From an uncultured Verrucomicrobiales bacterium (GTDB taxonomy: Bacteria; Verrucomicrobiota; Verrucomicrobiia; Verrucomicrobiales; Akkermansiaceae), in contig CAJQKQ010000010.1 in assembly GCA_905478925.1 (NCBI GenBank), positions 1 to 64,000 of the forward strand: 64,000 bases of DNA, in the 5' to 3' direction. Below are positions 45,452 to 55,872 of the stretch, in pieces (the stretch's first letter is position 1; each line of letters starts with the position of its first letter). The notes under the pieces were generated by a model. It did not search any database. It was not told where the DNA came from and saw only the letters and a list, made by a program, of their open reading frames with translations. Both the position numbers and the translations under genes were made by a program.

Positions 45452-46094
45452 TGAAAAGACTCTCACGCAGTTCCCTGAAATCGCCCAGCACCCTGTCCGC
45501 AAGTGAGAAATCCAATCCGGCGGTCACCCGATTCGGTACGATCCAAGCATTCATCCCTGCGGCTTTCGCGGAAATCAGCCCGTTCAGCGAATCCTCGATC
45601 ACGAGGCACTCCCCCGCCGCCAATCCCAGCCTGCGAGCCGCCTCAAGGTAAAGGTCGGGAGTCGGCTTGATCCGGGGGGCATCACCTTTGCAGACGACTT
45701 CCGTGAAAAATCCTCCGAGATCGAGTTTATCCAGCCAGCCGTCCACCCAATTGTGAGAGGAACTCGACACAACGGCGGCCGGCAACCCCTTTTCCCGTAT
45801 CTCTTCGAGCAAATCCAAGACTCCCTCAATCGCCCCCTCTTTCTCCAGCGAGGCACGGATTTCAAGCTGCCGCTCTGAATCCATCTTGATCCAATCGAAT
45901 CCCAGTTGGGTCAGGTCTTCCAGATACGTCTTGGGCGACCATGCATCGAAGTCCGAGCCGATGCAGCGGGTGTAGAGGGAAAGCGGCAGTTCCTGACCGT
46001 GACTCTGAAACGTCCTGACCCACGCCTGGTAGATCGCCCATTCGGTATCCACTAGGATTCCATCAAAATCGAAAAGCACGGCAGAGGATGACAT
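45444..46094 (-). CDS. HAD-family phosphatase / beta-phosphoglucomutase-like
   Basis: A 216-residue HAD hydrolase from ATG 46094. Motif I is F-D-F-D-G-I-L-V-D near residue 8 with nucleophile Asp. The cap domain follows, then motif II in V-V-S-S-S (about residue 110), K-P-T-P-D-L-Y (Lys) and V-I-E-D-S-L-N-G (motif IV). The layout fits sugar phosphatase/phosphoglucomutase members; the substrate is not known. Its stop lies inside the repeat array. Confidence 0.85.
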   Translation of the reverse strand: MSSSAVLFDFDGILVDTEWAIYQAWVRTFQSHGQELPLSLYTRCIGSDFDAWSPKTYLEDLTQLGFDWIKMDSERQLEIRASLEKEGAIEGVLDLLEEIREKGLPAAVVSSSSHNWVDGWLDKLDLGGFFTEVVCKGDAPRIKPTPDLYLEAARRLGLAAGECLVIEDSLNGLISAKAAGMNAWIVPNRVTAGLDFSLADRVLGDFRELRESLFRP

Positions 46095-46238
46095 GCGACT
46101 TCGATGTTCTGGCGATGCCAATCCCGCAAGCTCGAATTCATAAATCAAATCGAAATATCAATCTTTCCGATTTTTGTTGGCTTTCCCGCCTCAACTTGGC
46201 ATAAGCCCTCAAACGTTCCATTCGGAACCGCCGATGTG

Positions 46239-46433
46239 ATGAATATACAAAGCTTCATTGGGGTATCCTCAGCCATTCTCCTTGCTTGGCTGGGTGCCAC
46301 CTACCTCCACAAGGTTCCCACCGAGAGCTATCCGAAACAGGGGCGCAGTTCATCCCCGATCACCGGGCAATCCGAGGATACCTCCGGGAAAATGATCGCC
46401 GACAATGTGTCCGGCATACCCGTAAAACCCTAA
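46239..46433 (+). CDS. small single-helix protein, unknown
   Basis: A 64-residue protein from ATG 46239 (preceded by GTG). One hydrophobic segment (about residues 7-21) is followed by a hydrophilic, Ser/Thr/Gly-rich tail. It lies six bases before the CDGSH gene on the same strand and may be cotranscribed with it. No homology was recognised. Confidence 0.4.
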   Translation: MNIQSFIGVSSAILLAWLGATYLHKVPTESYPKQGRSSSPITGQSEDTSGKMIADNVSGIPVKP

Positions 46434-46439
46434 TTTCCC

Positions 46440-46679
46440 ATGGCAGACGATCCAATTCCAACCGCAAAGAGCCCTACAAGGCTGGACCTCGAAGCTGGTA
46501 CCTATTTCTGGTGCGCCTGCGGCAAGACAAGCCACAGCCCTTTCTGCGACGGCTCCCACAAGGGTAGCGGAATTCAACCCCGCAAGTTCGAGGTTACGGA
46601 AAAGGCAACTCTGGCTCTGTGCCAGTGCAAGGCCACGAAGAATCCGCCTTTCTGCGACGGCTCCCACCGCAATCTTTGA
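46440..46679 (+). CDS. CDGSH iron-sulfur domain protein
   Basis: A 79-residue protein with two CDGSH signatures, each C-x-C-x(6-8)-P-F-C-D-G-S-H: W-C-A-C-G-K-T near residue 24 and L-C-Q-C-K-A-T near residue 61. Each binds a [2Fe-2S] cluster through three Cys and one His. Small tandem CDGSH proteins are redox or iron-sulfur carriers. The start is ATG 46440. Confidence 0.93.
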   Translation: MADDPIPTAKSPTRLDLEAGTYFWCACGKTSHSPFCDGSHKGSGIQPRKFEVTEKATLALCQCKATKNPPFCDGSHRNL

Positions 46680-46739
46680 ACCGGGACATAAATCCGCCAC
46701 CCGTTGACACTTGGCGCGACCAAGCATATCCTGAAGCCC

Positions 46740-47309
46740 ATGAATTCCCTCGGGATCCTATTGGCGATCATCATCGCGGCGGCATGTGTCGGCTGCGGTT
46801 CGATGAACGGTTCGGGGGATTGGAAAGGCTCCGTCAACCGCCAGGTCAACCAGCTCGGATACAGGAACTGGATCGTCATCTCCGAAGCATCGTTCCCTGC
46901 ACACAGCCGGGTCAGCATACGCCAGGTGAACGCAAATGCAGAAGTGCCGGAAGTCGTTGATTACGTGCTCAATGCCCTGGAGCTTACCCAGAACGTCCGC
47001 CCCAGGATCTACCTAACCCGTGAAATGAGGGCAGTTCAAAACGACTTCGCCCCGGGGATCGACCAGATGCGGCAGAAAATCTCCGAATCCCTCCACGGGC
47101 ATGAGCCAACAGAGCTCGATCAACAGTCCCTGATCACGCTCCTCGAGTCAGCGAACCAGAACTACGACGTACTTGTCATCCGCACGCCGACCGCCCTCCC
47201 CTATACCTCGGTCTTCATGGAGTTGCAGCCCGGATACTGGGATGCGGAATCGGAGGATCGGATGCGGCAAAGAATCCGCCGCGAACGTATGGAAAGGCTC
47301 GCCCGGTAG
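46740..47309 (+). CDS. lipoprotein with RbsD/FucU-like fold (probable)
   Basis: About 189 residues from ATG 46740. A lipobox (C-V-G-C-G) follows a hydrophobic segment. The core has I-V-I-S-E-A-S-F-P-A-H-S and A-L-P-Y-T-S-V-F-M-E-L-Q-P-G-Y-W, which resemble the RbsD/FucU sugar mutarotase fold. Export as a lipoprotein is unusual for this fold, so the function may differ. The assignment is moderate. Confidence 0.55.
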   Translation: MNSLGILLAIIIAAACVGCGSMNGSGDWKGSVNRQVNQLGYRNWIVISEASFPAHSRVSIRQVNANAEVPEVVDYVLNALELTQNVRPRIYLTREMRAVQNDFAPGIDQMRQKISESLHGHEPTELDQQSLITLLESANQNYDVLVIRTPTALPYTSVFMELQPGYWDAESEDRMRQRIRRERMERLAR

Positions 47310-47333
47310 TTCCACCCGCATCACACTCGCTGC

Positions 47334-47624
47334 GTGACACGTAACGAACTACTCAAAATCGAACGCGAAGCCGCATGGATCGGCGATGCGGTACTCGCCC
47401 TCTACGCCCGTGAATTCGTCCTCCGAGAGCGCGGCCGAATGGACGGGGTCTGGTTCACTCACCTCACCTCCAACGAATTCCTCAGCGGCTTTGGAAACCC
47501 CACCAGCGTCGAGGCAAAGATCGGTGATATCTACCGTGCCGACGGCCTGAAAGCCGCCCATGACCACATTGAGAGGGAGTTTCTCCCGCTGTTCAGGAAG
47601 CAAATCGTCAAAAAAACAAAGTGA
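47334..47624 (+). CDS. Mini-III ribonuclease-like protein
   Basis: A 96-residue protein from a GTG start. It has the RNase III catalytic-domain pattern without a dsRNA-binding domain: E-A-A-W-I-G-D-A-V-L-A-L-Y near residues 10-22, S-N-E-F-L-S-G-F-G and V-E-A-K-I-G-D-I-Y near residue 62. This matches Mini-III (MrnC), which processes 23S rRNA precursors. It is shorter than typical (about 130-140 residues), so it may be a reduced or degraded version. Confidence 0.7.
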   Translation: MTRNELLKIEREAAWIGDAVLALYAREFVLRERGRMDGVWFTHLTSNEFLSGFGNPTSVEAKIGDIYRADGLKAAHDHIEREFLPLFRKQIVKKTK

Positions 47625-47628
47625 TCTA

Positions 47629-47650
47629 GAGCGCGGGTTTTCAACCCGCT
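47629..47650. repeat. GAGCGC-type palindrome
   Basis: A 22-base word with GCGGGTT at 47633-47639 pairing with AACCCGC at 47643-47649. It shares GAGCGC...TTTTCAA...CGCT with the words at 16287 and 16397, so it appears to be a third copy, single instead of paired. Confidence 0.7.
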
Positions 47651-48156
47651 ACCTTGCGCCCCCAGCCAGAGACTACACTCTATTCAGAATATGGGATAGG
47701 GCTTGTGCGGAGCACGTGATTGGGTCGACACACAATATTACCAAATTGCCAGCCAAACTGGCGGAGTGGGAGCAATGGGACGGAGTAGAATGTCCGCCAA
47801 AAGTAGCGGGTAACTCCGGCATGGAGCTTGAGCTGCCATGCTGTCTTTGCCCGTGCCGTTTCGAGAAAACCCATTCGTAAAAATCAATTCTACGAACTGG
47901 GCGGCGGCGCAGGCTTTGGGCTGCTGGGATGCTTTATTCCCTGCTCTTGCGGGAAGCGGCGATCAACCATGCCAACTCGGTCACACGCAGCGGTCACCTT
48001 TCACCAATCTCCACCCTGAAAGCTGCGGATGACCTCAGCCGTCCTAAGCCTCCGGCGGCGGAATATCCGGACGAATCATCCAACACAATACGGAGACAGG
48101 CTCAAACATCATAACCGTTCAAATGGTATACTGCGGCTGGCCACGTCGCGCTCCAC
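47651..48156. other. 506-base region without a recognised gene
   Basis: Several overlapping short frames run through this stretch on the plus strand (for example 47838-48032, containing R-E-N-P-F-V-K-I-N-S-T-N-W), but none has a family match that I recognise. The hairpin-like pair CCAGCC/GGCGG around 47748-47766 is weak. It could be a decayed gene or a repeat-derived segment. Confidence 0.35.
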
Positions 48157-48192
48157 AAAAAAAAAGCCCCCCTGCGTTTCCACAGGAGGGCT
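48157..48192 (-). terminator. terminator of the rpoA-rplQ operon
   Basis: On the minus strand, AGCCCTCCTG pairs with CAGGGGGGCT (one G-T mismatch) around an eight-base loop at 48165-48192, followed by nine T residues. It begins 28 bases after the rplQ stop. Strong intrinsic terminator. Confidence 0.92.
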
Positions 48193-48219
48193 AGGTGATT
48201 GTTGGAAAATCAGATTGGC

Positions 48220-48705
48220 TTACTCAGCTTCCGCTGTGGCAGGCTCCTCCTCTTTCTTCTCGGCTGCTTTTTTCGCAGGTTTTTTGGCTTCAACTTCTGG
48301 GGTCTCCTCAGCGATAACCTCATCGATCTCGTCCTCGGAGCCGAGCTCTGGAAGATCGACCCACTCGATGATTGCCATCGGGGCGGCGTCAGTCATGCGT
48401 TGGCCGAGTTTGGTGATGCGGCAGTATCCGCCTTGGCGGTCTCCCGCGTTCGGTGCGACTTCCGCGAAGAGCTTGGCGACAGCATCCTTCTGACGAAGGA
48501 AAGCGATCGCAAGACGGCGGGAGTGCAGGTCGTTGCGTTTGGCCTGAGTGACCAGTTTTTCAGCGACAGGGCGAAGCGCCTTTGCCTTTCCGAAAGTGGT
48601 CTTGATCCGTCCATGATCAATGAGGCTGCAGGCGAGGTTTGCGAGCAGCGACTTGCGATGGGCGGTTTTGCGTTTGAGCTTTGTGGTATTGCGGCGATGT
48701 CTCAT
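48220..48705 (-). CDS. rplQ: 50S ribosomal protein L17
   Basis: A 161-residue ribosomal protein. The conserved N-terminus M-R-H-R, then T-K-L-K-R-K-T-A-H-R-K-S-L and the L17 core end near residue 115. The last 45 residues are an acidic then Ala/Lys/Glu-rich extension (E-E-P-A-T-A-E-A-E), longer than in E. coli, where L17 has 127 residues. It follows rpoA in the standard order. Confidence 0.95.
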   Translation of the reverse strand: MRHRRNTTKLKRKTAHRKSLLANLACSLIDHGRIKTTFGKAKALRPVAEKLVTQAKRNDLHSRRLAIAFLRQKDAVAKLFAEVAPNAGDRQGGYCRITKLGQRMTDAAPMAIIEWVDLPELGSEDEIDEVIAEETPEVEAKKPAKKAAEKKEEEPATAEAE

Positions 48706-48740
48706 CGTATGCTTCCGTTAATGGTTTCGGTTGGGTGGTC

Positions 48741-49823
48741 TTATTCGTCGAGATTCTGGGCGATGAGATCGGCAAGTCCGACCGGAGCCTCATCCTCCGC
48801 ACCGAGCTGCGGTCCGCGCGATGCGACGGAACCGCCGGCGAGCAGGGCTGGCTCGAAGGACATGCCGAGTCCGAGGCCGAGCTCGACGAGCTTGTCCTTG
48901 ATCTCGTTGAGGGATTTCTTCCCGAAGTTGCGGTATTTCAGCATCTCGGCTTCCGACTTCATGGCCAGTTGGCCGACGGAGGTGATGTTCGCGTTGTTCA
49001 GGCAGTTCGCCGCACGGACGGAAAGCTCGATTTCGTTGACGGACATGTTGAGGAGCTTCTTAAGAGCTGCATTCTCTTCGCTCGATTCGGCCGGTGCCTC
49101 CTCGAAATCAACGGCGTTCTCGTCGTAATTGACGAAGACGTCGAGATGGTGGCGGAGGATCGCGGATGCTTGAAGCAGTGCGTCCTGCGGGGTGATGCGT
49201 CCGTCCGTCCAAATATCAAGGGTGAGCTTATCGTAATCGGTCATCTGCCCGACTCGAGTGGTGTCCACGCTGTATTTGACGCGGGTTACCGGGGAGAAAA
49301 TGGAATCGATGGCGATAACGCCGATCGGCTGATCCTTGCGCTTGTTCTCATCGCCGGTGGAGAAACCACGGCCGACGCGAACCTCGAACTCGCAATCGAA
49401 CTTCACCTTCTTGTCGAGGGTGCAGATGACCTGGTTCTTGTTGACCACGTCGTAGATGTTGTCGCCCTGGATGTCGCCGGCCTTGATGACCCCGTCCTTC
49501 TCCACCTTGATGGAAAGGATGCGCGGCTCCTTGTCGTTGTGGGCGAACTTCACCTTCTTCAGGTTCAGGACGATGTCGGTGACGTCCTCGACGACACCGG
49601 GAAGGCTGGAAAACTCGTGTTGCACACCGGCGATTTTCACCGAGGTGATAGATGCACCCTCAAGCGAGGAAAGCAGGACGCGGCGCAGGGTATTCCCGAT
49701 GGTGTGGCCGTAGCCGCGCTCAAAGGGTTCCGCGACGAATTGCGCGTAGGTATCGGTTGCTGTATCCTCGTTGCGGATCAGGCGGTTCGGAAGCTCGAAA
49801 CGAGCAAGTGTTATGGCGGGCAT
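48741..49823 (-). CDS. rpoA: DNA-directed RNA polymerase alpha subunit
   Basis: About 360 residues from ATG 49823. The N-terminal dimerisation domain has F-E-R-G-Y-G-H-T-I-G-N-T-L-R-R-V-L-L-S-S near residue 30. The C-terminal domain, which contacts promoter DNA, has L-S-V-R-A-A-N-C-L and G-K-K-S-L-N-E-I-K. A tail of about 45 residues follows, longer than usual. No rpsK, rpsD or rpsM lies upstream in the expected place, so the alpha operon is split here. Confidence 0.97.
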   Translation of the reverse strand: MPAITLARFELPNRLIRNEDTATDTYAQFVAEPFERGYGHTIGNTLRRVLLSSLEGASITSVKIAGVQHEFSSLPGVVEDVTDIVLNLKKVKFAHNDKEPRILSIKVEKDGVIKAGDIQGDNIYDVVNKNQVICTLDKKVKFDCEFEVRVGRGFSTGDENKRKDQPIGVIAIDSIFSPVTRVKYSVDTTRVGQMTDYDKLTLDIWTDGRITPQDALLQASAILRHHLDVFVNYDENAVDFEEAPAESSEENAALKKLLNMSVNEIELSVRAANCLNNANITSVGQLAMKSEAEMLKYRNFGKKSLNEIKDKLVELGLGLGMSFEPALLAGGSVASRGPQLGAEDEAPVGLADLIAQNLDE

Positions 49824-50063
49824 GTTTGTTCTTTGGTTGCCGGGTTTCCCTCTCGCGAGTCGGTCGCTTTCACGACCTGAGGACCGACGGCGGTTCAATT
49901 ATCTTTCACTCGCGGGGCGCGAAGAGAATGCTTTGCGAGCCTTCTTGCAATGCTTTTTCTCGAAAAAACGCGATTTTCCCGGGTATTCGGGCTTTTCGGC
50001 TCAAAATATACCTTGGCATAAATTCCTTCAGCGAGTACCTCGTTATGTGTCTCCCTCAAAAAC

Positions 50064-50324
50064 ATGAAGTCTAGGAAAAATCTCACTCGATTTACGTACG
50101 AAAGCGCAGCTTTCGAAGGTTGGCGGCTCTGCATCAGCCGTGGCGGTACCACTTTCACCAAGTATTTCCCCGATAAGAAATACGGCGGTGCTAGGAAATC
50201 CCTCACAGCGTCGGAAAAGGTTCTAGTCGAGATCAAGCTCATCCTTGAAGGCGGCAGAAGAATCAACGGCAAGCTGAGCCCCGCAACGATACGCAAGGTC
50301 GGCGCGCTGCTTTCGAAGCTCTGA
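50064..50324 (+). CDS. small basic protein with AP2/arm-like DNA-binding look, unknown
   Basis: An 86-residue basic protein. The segment G-W-R-L-C-I-S-R-G-G then T-K-Y-F-P-D-K-K-Y-G-G-A-R-K-S-L resembles a three-strand sheet plus helix such as AP2 or integrase arm-binding domains. The match is by pattern only. It diverges from rpoA, with 240 bases between their starts, and stands alone. Confidence 0.5.
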   Translation: MKSRKNLTRFTYESAAFEGWRLCISRGGTTFTKYFPDKKYGGARKSLTASEKVLVEIKLILEGGRRINGKLSPATIRKVGALLSKL

Positions 50325-50381
50325 ATTTCTGTGACTCGGCATTTTCGATTCCCTGAACCGAAAACGGTGCTTTAGTCGCGA

Positions 50382-51174
50382 ATGCCCAAGGCCATCCATT
50401 GGTTCCGGCGTGACCTACGTATCGCCGACAACACAGCCCTGCATCACGCCTCAAAAAACGGCACGGTCATCCCTGTCTACTTACTGAGCGACTGGAAGGG
50501 CTCCCACCATTGGACAGGCTCCAACAGACAGCAATTTCTCTGCGATTGTCTGGAATCACTGGCAAAAAATCTCGGCACCCTCGGCGGCAGGCTGATCATC
50601 CGTGAGGGCGATGCTGTTTCCGCATTGGAAATGCTCATCCGCGAAACCGCAGCCGAAACCATCTATTATAACCGCGACCCCGACCCTTTCGGCAAACGAA
50701 CCGAGACAAGGCTTCACGAGCTCTGTTCGAAACTGAGCATCAGCTGCCACGGCTACGACGATGTAGCCTTGCACAATCCCTACGAAGTCCTGACCCAACC
50801 CGGCGGGCGCGCCGTACAGAAGCGTATGGATCACGCAGTCTCGAAAATCGTCCGCAGTTACTCGTCGCTGCGCGACATTCCATCAGAGGACGGCACCTCC
50901 CGCCTCTCCCAGGATCTTCGCTACGGTCTGATCTCCATCCGCACTCTCTATACAAAGGTGGAAGCGGAACACAAAACCGCGTCCGGATCTGCCCGTTTGG
51001 CGATAGGAATCTACATCAAACGTTGGATACCAGAACTGGCCGGAGTCGACCCGAAGGGATTCAAAGCCCCTCCGGAAGACAACCGCTCGCTTGCGGACGG
51101 CTATCCCCTCCCCTGCCTCGATCACAAAACCGAGCGCAACCGCACCCTCGCCATTTTTAAAAAGCACCGGAAAA
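50382..51174 (+). pseudogene. deoxyribodipyrimidine photolyase with central deletions
   Basis: The N-terminal alpha/beta antenna domain is intact (I-H-W-F-R-R-D-L-R near residues 5-13, to about 135). Then only short pieces of the FAD domain remain: T-S-R-L-S-Q-D-L near residue 172 and, after a jump of about 200 missing residues, Y-I-K-R-W-I-P-E-L near residue 211 up to K-H near 262. A working enzyme has 450-480 residues. The remaining frame is open and continues out of frame into the next gene to 51332, so the joins were in-frame deletions. Loss of the FAD-binding core should abolish repair. Confidence 0.8.
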
Positions 51175-51240
51175 ACAGAATCTCCTCATCATCCCAGTTT
51201 GTGACTTGGCGGCTTTGCGTGAGACATCCACCATCCCGCC

Positions 51241-52050
51241 ATGCGCTTCGCCATTTGCAACGAGACTTTCCGCGACCACGACTTCCCCGGCACCTGTGCC
51301 GAGGCCGCCCGACACGGCTACACCGGCCTTGAGGTCGCCCCCTTCACCCTAGAGAATCCAGAAAAACTCTCCTCCGCCGAGGCGGAAAAATACGGCTCCA
51401 TCGTCCGCGACCACGGCCTTGAAATGGTCGGTCTCCACTGGCTGCTCGCAAAAACCGAAGGCTTCCACCTCACCGATCCCGATCCTGCGATCCAGCAGTG
51501 CACTTTCGATTACGCTCGCCACCTCGCCGAGACCTGCTCCTCCATGGGCGGAAAAATCATGGTCTGGGGCAGCCCCCAGCAACGGACACTGGCGCCGGAA
51601 TGGTCACGCTCCGATGCCGAGGCGCGCTTCGTCGATTTCTTCCAACGCCTCTCCCCTCACCTCGCCGCCGCGGGCGTCACCATCGCCTTCGAGTTCCTGG
51701 CGCCATTGGAAACCAATTTCATCAACACCGCAGCCGAGACGATCACCCTCCTGGAGAAAATCGACTCCCCCAACGTCCGGCTGCACCTCGATGTGAAAGC
51801 CATGTCCGCGGACAGCAAACCCATCCCGGAGATCGTCCGTGACTCCCTGCCCTGGACCGCCCACTTCCACGCCAACGATCCCAACCTCCAGGGTCCAGGA
51901 ATGGGCGACATCGATTTCCCCCCCATCGCTGCCGAGCTCATCACGGGTGGCTATGACAAATGGGTCTCCGTCGAGGTCTTCGATACCAATATCCTCCCCG
52001 ACACCCTCGCCGCCGAAAGCATGAAAAATCTCCGTGCCGCTTTCGCGTAG
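51241..52050 (+). CDS. TIM-barrel sugar phosphate isomerase/epimerase or hydroxypyruvate isomerase-like
   Basis: A 269-residue AP2Ec TIM barrel. Metal-ligand candidates are in T-I-A-F-E-F-L near residue 144, V-R-L-H-L-D-V-K near residue 181, A-H-F-H-A-N-D near residue 203 and V-S-V-E-V-F near residue 241. The family includes hydroxypyruvate and inosose isomerases. It is 53 bases before the transporter gene, so the two may form an operon. Confidence 0.75.
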   Translation: MRFAICNETFRDHDFPGTCAEAARHGYTGLEVAPFTLENPEKLSSAEAEKYGSIVRDHGLEMVGLHWLLAKTEGFHLTDPDPAIQQCTFDYARHLAETCSSMGGKIMVWGSPQQRTLAPEWSRSDAEARFVDFFQRLSPHLAAAGVTIAFEFLAPLETNFINTAAETITLLEKIDSPNVRLHLDVKAMSADSKPIPEIVRDSLPWTAHFHANDPNLQGPGMGDIDFPPIAAELITGGYDKWVSVEVFDTNILPDTLAAESMKNLRAAFA

Positions 52051-52103
52051 AGATTTCCATCGCACCCCTTCCCTCTCCCATTTAGAAGACCTTCCAACGA
52101 CCC

Positions 52104-53756
<1,653 letters not shown>

Positions 53757-53795
53757 CCAAAGGACGCGCGAATTCAAATCCGCTGGCACTCCGAT

Positions 53796-54335
53796 TCAGA
53801 GTGATTTCCCTGACGGGACAAAGATTCCCTCCCTCGCGAGCTGTCTGCCGTCCAAAGGAAAATCGCCTTTCCCATCCAGCACGCGCCTCGCGATGTGGAA
53901 GCATCTCCATGCATGGGCGATGCGAATCTCCTGACGCGGTCCGTTCATTCTTGTAGCGAGATGCTGGAAATGGCGGACGGGATTCCCAAGGAAGCCGTGG
54001 CCACCATCGGCGGAGTTTTCCAGAATCCATTCGAGAGCAGCATAAGGCCACGGCCATGTTTCCAAGATGGGGTCGTCATCGGAAAGTTCTGCGGAGAATG
54101 CCCGGTTGAGCTGGAGAATGGCCTGGGCGGGCTTTCCCTCAAGCCAATGACCTTGGGCGAAACACAGGGCATCAAAATAGAAGATTGCGCGCCGACCCTG
54201 CCCGTGCCGTTTCTGGCGGGAGGGATCACAGGCAGGAAGATGCGGGCAGGGTTCCACGAAGGAAGCAAACCACGCAACCACCGGCAATGCCAGCGCCGGA
54301 AACCTTGTGATACCATGTCGCGAATCAGAAGACAC
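53796..54335 (-). CDS. hypothetical protein, conserved-looking, unknown
   Basis: About 179 residues from a possible GTG at 54335; an ATG at 54479 in the same frame would extend it by 48 residues. The sequence has R-A-I-F-Y-F-D-A-L-C-F-A-Q-G, K-P-A-Q-A-I-L-Q-L-N-R-A-F, G-N-P-V-R-H-F-Q-H-L-A and I-A-R-R-V-L-D, a helical repeat-like pattern. It reads as a real gene by codon use. I do not recognise a named family. It converges on the Nramp-like gene and diverges from the PFK gene. Confidence 0.55.
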   Translation of the reverse strand: MSSDSRHGITRFPALALPVVAWFASFVEPCPHLPACDPSRQKRHGQGRRAIFYFDALCFAQGHWLEGKPAQAILQLNRAFSAELSDDDPILETWPWPYAALEWILENSADGGHGFLGNPVRHFQHLATRMNGPRQEIRIAHAWRCFHIARRVLDGKGDFPLDGRQLAREGIFVPSGKSL

Positions 54336-54583
54336 AAATGACGGGATGATTTTGTAAGATGGCAAGGCGCTGCGAGGCAGCGGTGTGTGTAAAATGCCCT
54401 TGGGTGCACCGTGACCACGCAGGAATACAATAAATCCCCGGAGGGCACCGTTTCGGAAACCGAGCCGGAGGGCAACCATCCTCCCGGCTCCAAAGCCGAC
54501 CGCCCGAACATCGGCATGACCTTGCGGGAAAACTGAAGTTTAGGGTTTCCCGCATGCAGGAAAGTGGCAATCCTCCCGCCGAT

Positions 54584-55810
54584 ATGAGCAACCGTCTCGA
54601 AGGAAAAGTTCTCGTCGCCCAAGGAGGCGGCCCCACCCCGGTCATCAACCAGAGCATCGTCGGCGTAGCCCTCGAAGCCCGCAAATTCTCCCAAGTCACC
54701 TCCATCTACGGAGCTGTCCACGGCGTTTCCGGCATCATCAACGAAAACTTCGTCGATCTCACCCGCGAGACGACCCACAACCTCGAACAGGTCGCCGGAA
54801 CCCCGTCCTCCGGACTGCTTTCCACCCGCGACAAGCCAGATGAAGATTACTGCGCGCGCATGTTCGAGGTGATGAAAGCTCACGACATCCGCTACTTTTT
54901 CTACGTCGGCGGAAACGATTCCTCGGACACCGTCCGCATCGTCAACGAGCAGGCCGAGGCCGAGGGCTACGAATTGCGCGCCATCCACATCCCCAAGACC
55001 ATCGACAACGACCTTGAGGAAAACGACCACTGTCCGGGCTTCGGCTCGGCGGCGCGCTTCGTTGCCCAGGCGTTCATGGGCGTGAACCTCGACAACCGCG
55101 CTCTCCGTGGCGTTTACATCGGCTGCGTGATGGGCCGCCACGCCGGCTTCCTCACCGCTGCTTCCGCACTGGCGCAGAAATACGTCGATGACGGCCCGCA
55201 CCTCGTTTACGTGCCGGAGCGCCACTTCGATACCGAGCAACTGCTCGCCGATGTGGATCGCGTCTATTCGAAACACGGTCTCTGCACCATCGCCGTTTCC
55301 GAGGGAATTTCCGACAAGGAAGGCACCCCGATGATCGTGAAACTCCTCGGCAAGGAGGAGCGCGACTCCCACGGCAACGTCCAGCTCTCCGGCACCGGCG
55401 CACTCGGCGATCTCCTCGCCGACAGCATCCGCGACAACCTCAAGATCAAGCGCGTGCGCTCCGATACCTTCGGCTACCTGCAGCGCTCCTTCATGGGCAT
55501 CCAGTCAGACCGCGACGCCCGCGAGGCACGCGAAGTCGGTGAAAAAGCCGTGCAGTTCGCGATGTGGGACAACGTCGACGGCTCGGTCGCGATCAAGCGC
55601 CCAGTGCTCAACTACTCGGTCGATTACGAACTCGTCGACATCAAAAAGGTCGCAGGAAAAACCCGCCACATGCCCGACAACTTCATCAATGCGGAAGGCA
55701 ACGGCGTCACCCAGGACTTCATGTCCTACTGCCGCCCGCTGCTAGGATCCAGCCTTCCCGAGCCGCACCGCCTGCGCGCACCGGCCGTACAGAAAATCCT
55801 CAACGCCTAA
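54584..55810 (+). CDS. pfp: 6-phosphofructokinase, pyrophosphate-dependent type
   Basis: A 408-residue phosphofructokinase. G-G-N-D-S-S-D-T near residue 105 and P-K-T-I-D-N-D near residue 133 are the substrate motifs; the Lys in P-K-T (instead of P-G-T) marks pyrophosphate use. It phosphorylates fructose 6-phosphate with PPi in a reversible glycolytic step. ATG 54584 (M-S-N-R-L-E-G) is preferred; an in-frame ATG lies at 54554. An intrinsic terminator follows. Confidence 0.9.
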   Translation: MSNRLEGKVLVAQGGGPTPVINQSIVGVALEARKFSQVTSIYGAVHGVSGIINENFVDLTRETTHNLEQVAGTPSSGLLSTRDKPDEDYCARMFEVMKAHDIRYFFYVGGNDSSDTVRIVNEQAEAEGYELRAIHIPKTIDNDLEENDHCPGFGSAARFVAQAFMGVNLDNRALRGVYIGCVMGRHAGFLTAASALAQKYVDDGPHLVYVPERHFDTEQLLADVDRVYSKHGLCTIAVSEGISDKEGTPMIVKLLGKEERDSHGNVQLSGTGALGDLLADSIRDNLKIKRVRSDTFGYLQRSFMGIQSDRDAREAREVGEKAVQFAMWDNVDGSVAIKRPVLNYSVDYELVDIKKVAGKTRHMPDNFINAEGNGVTQDFMSYCRPLLGSSLPEPHRLRAPAVQKILNA

Positions 55811-55838
55811 GTTCGAACGTATACCGATTTCAAAAATG

Positions 55839-55872
55839 AGCCGCCGGAAAAACCGGCGGCTTTCTTATTTCT
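55839..55872 (+). terminator. intrinsic terminator of the PFK gene
   Basis: AGCCGCCGG (55839-55847), loop AAAAA, CCGGCGGCT (55853-55861), then TTCTTATTTCTT. The stem is perfect. It overlaps the 3' end of the convergent gene at 55865. Confidence 0.92.
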
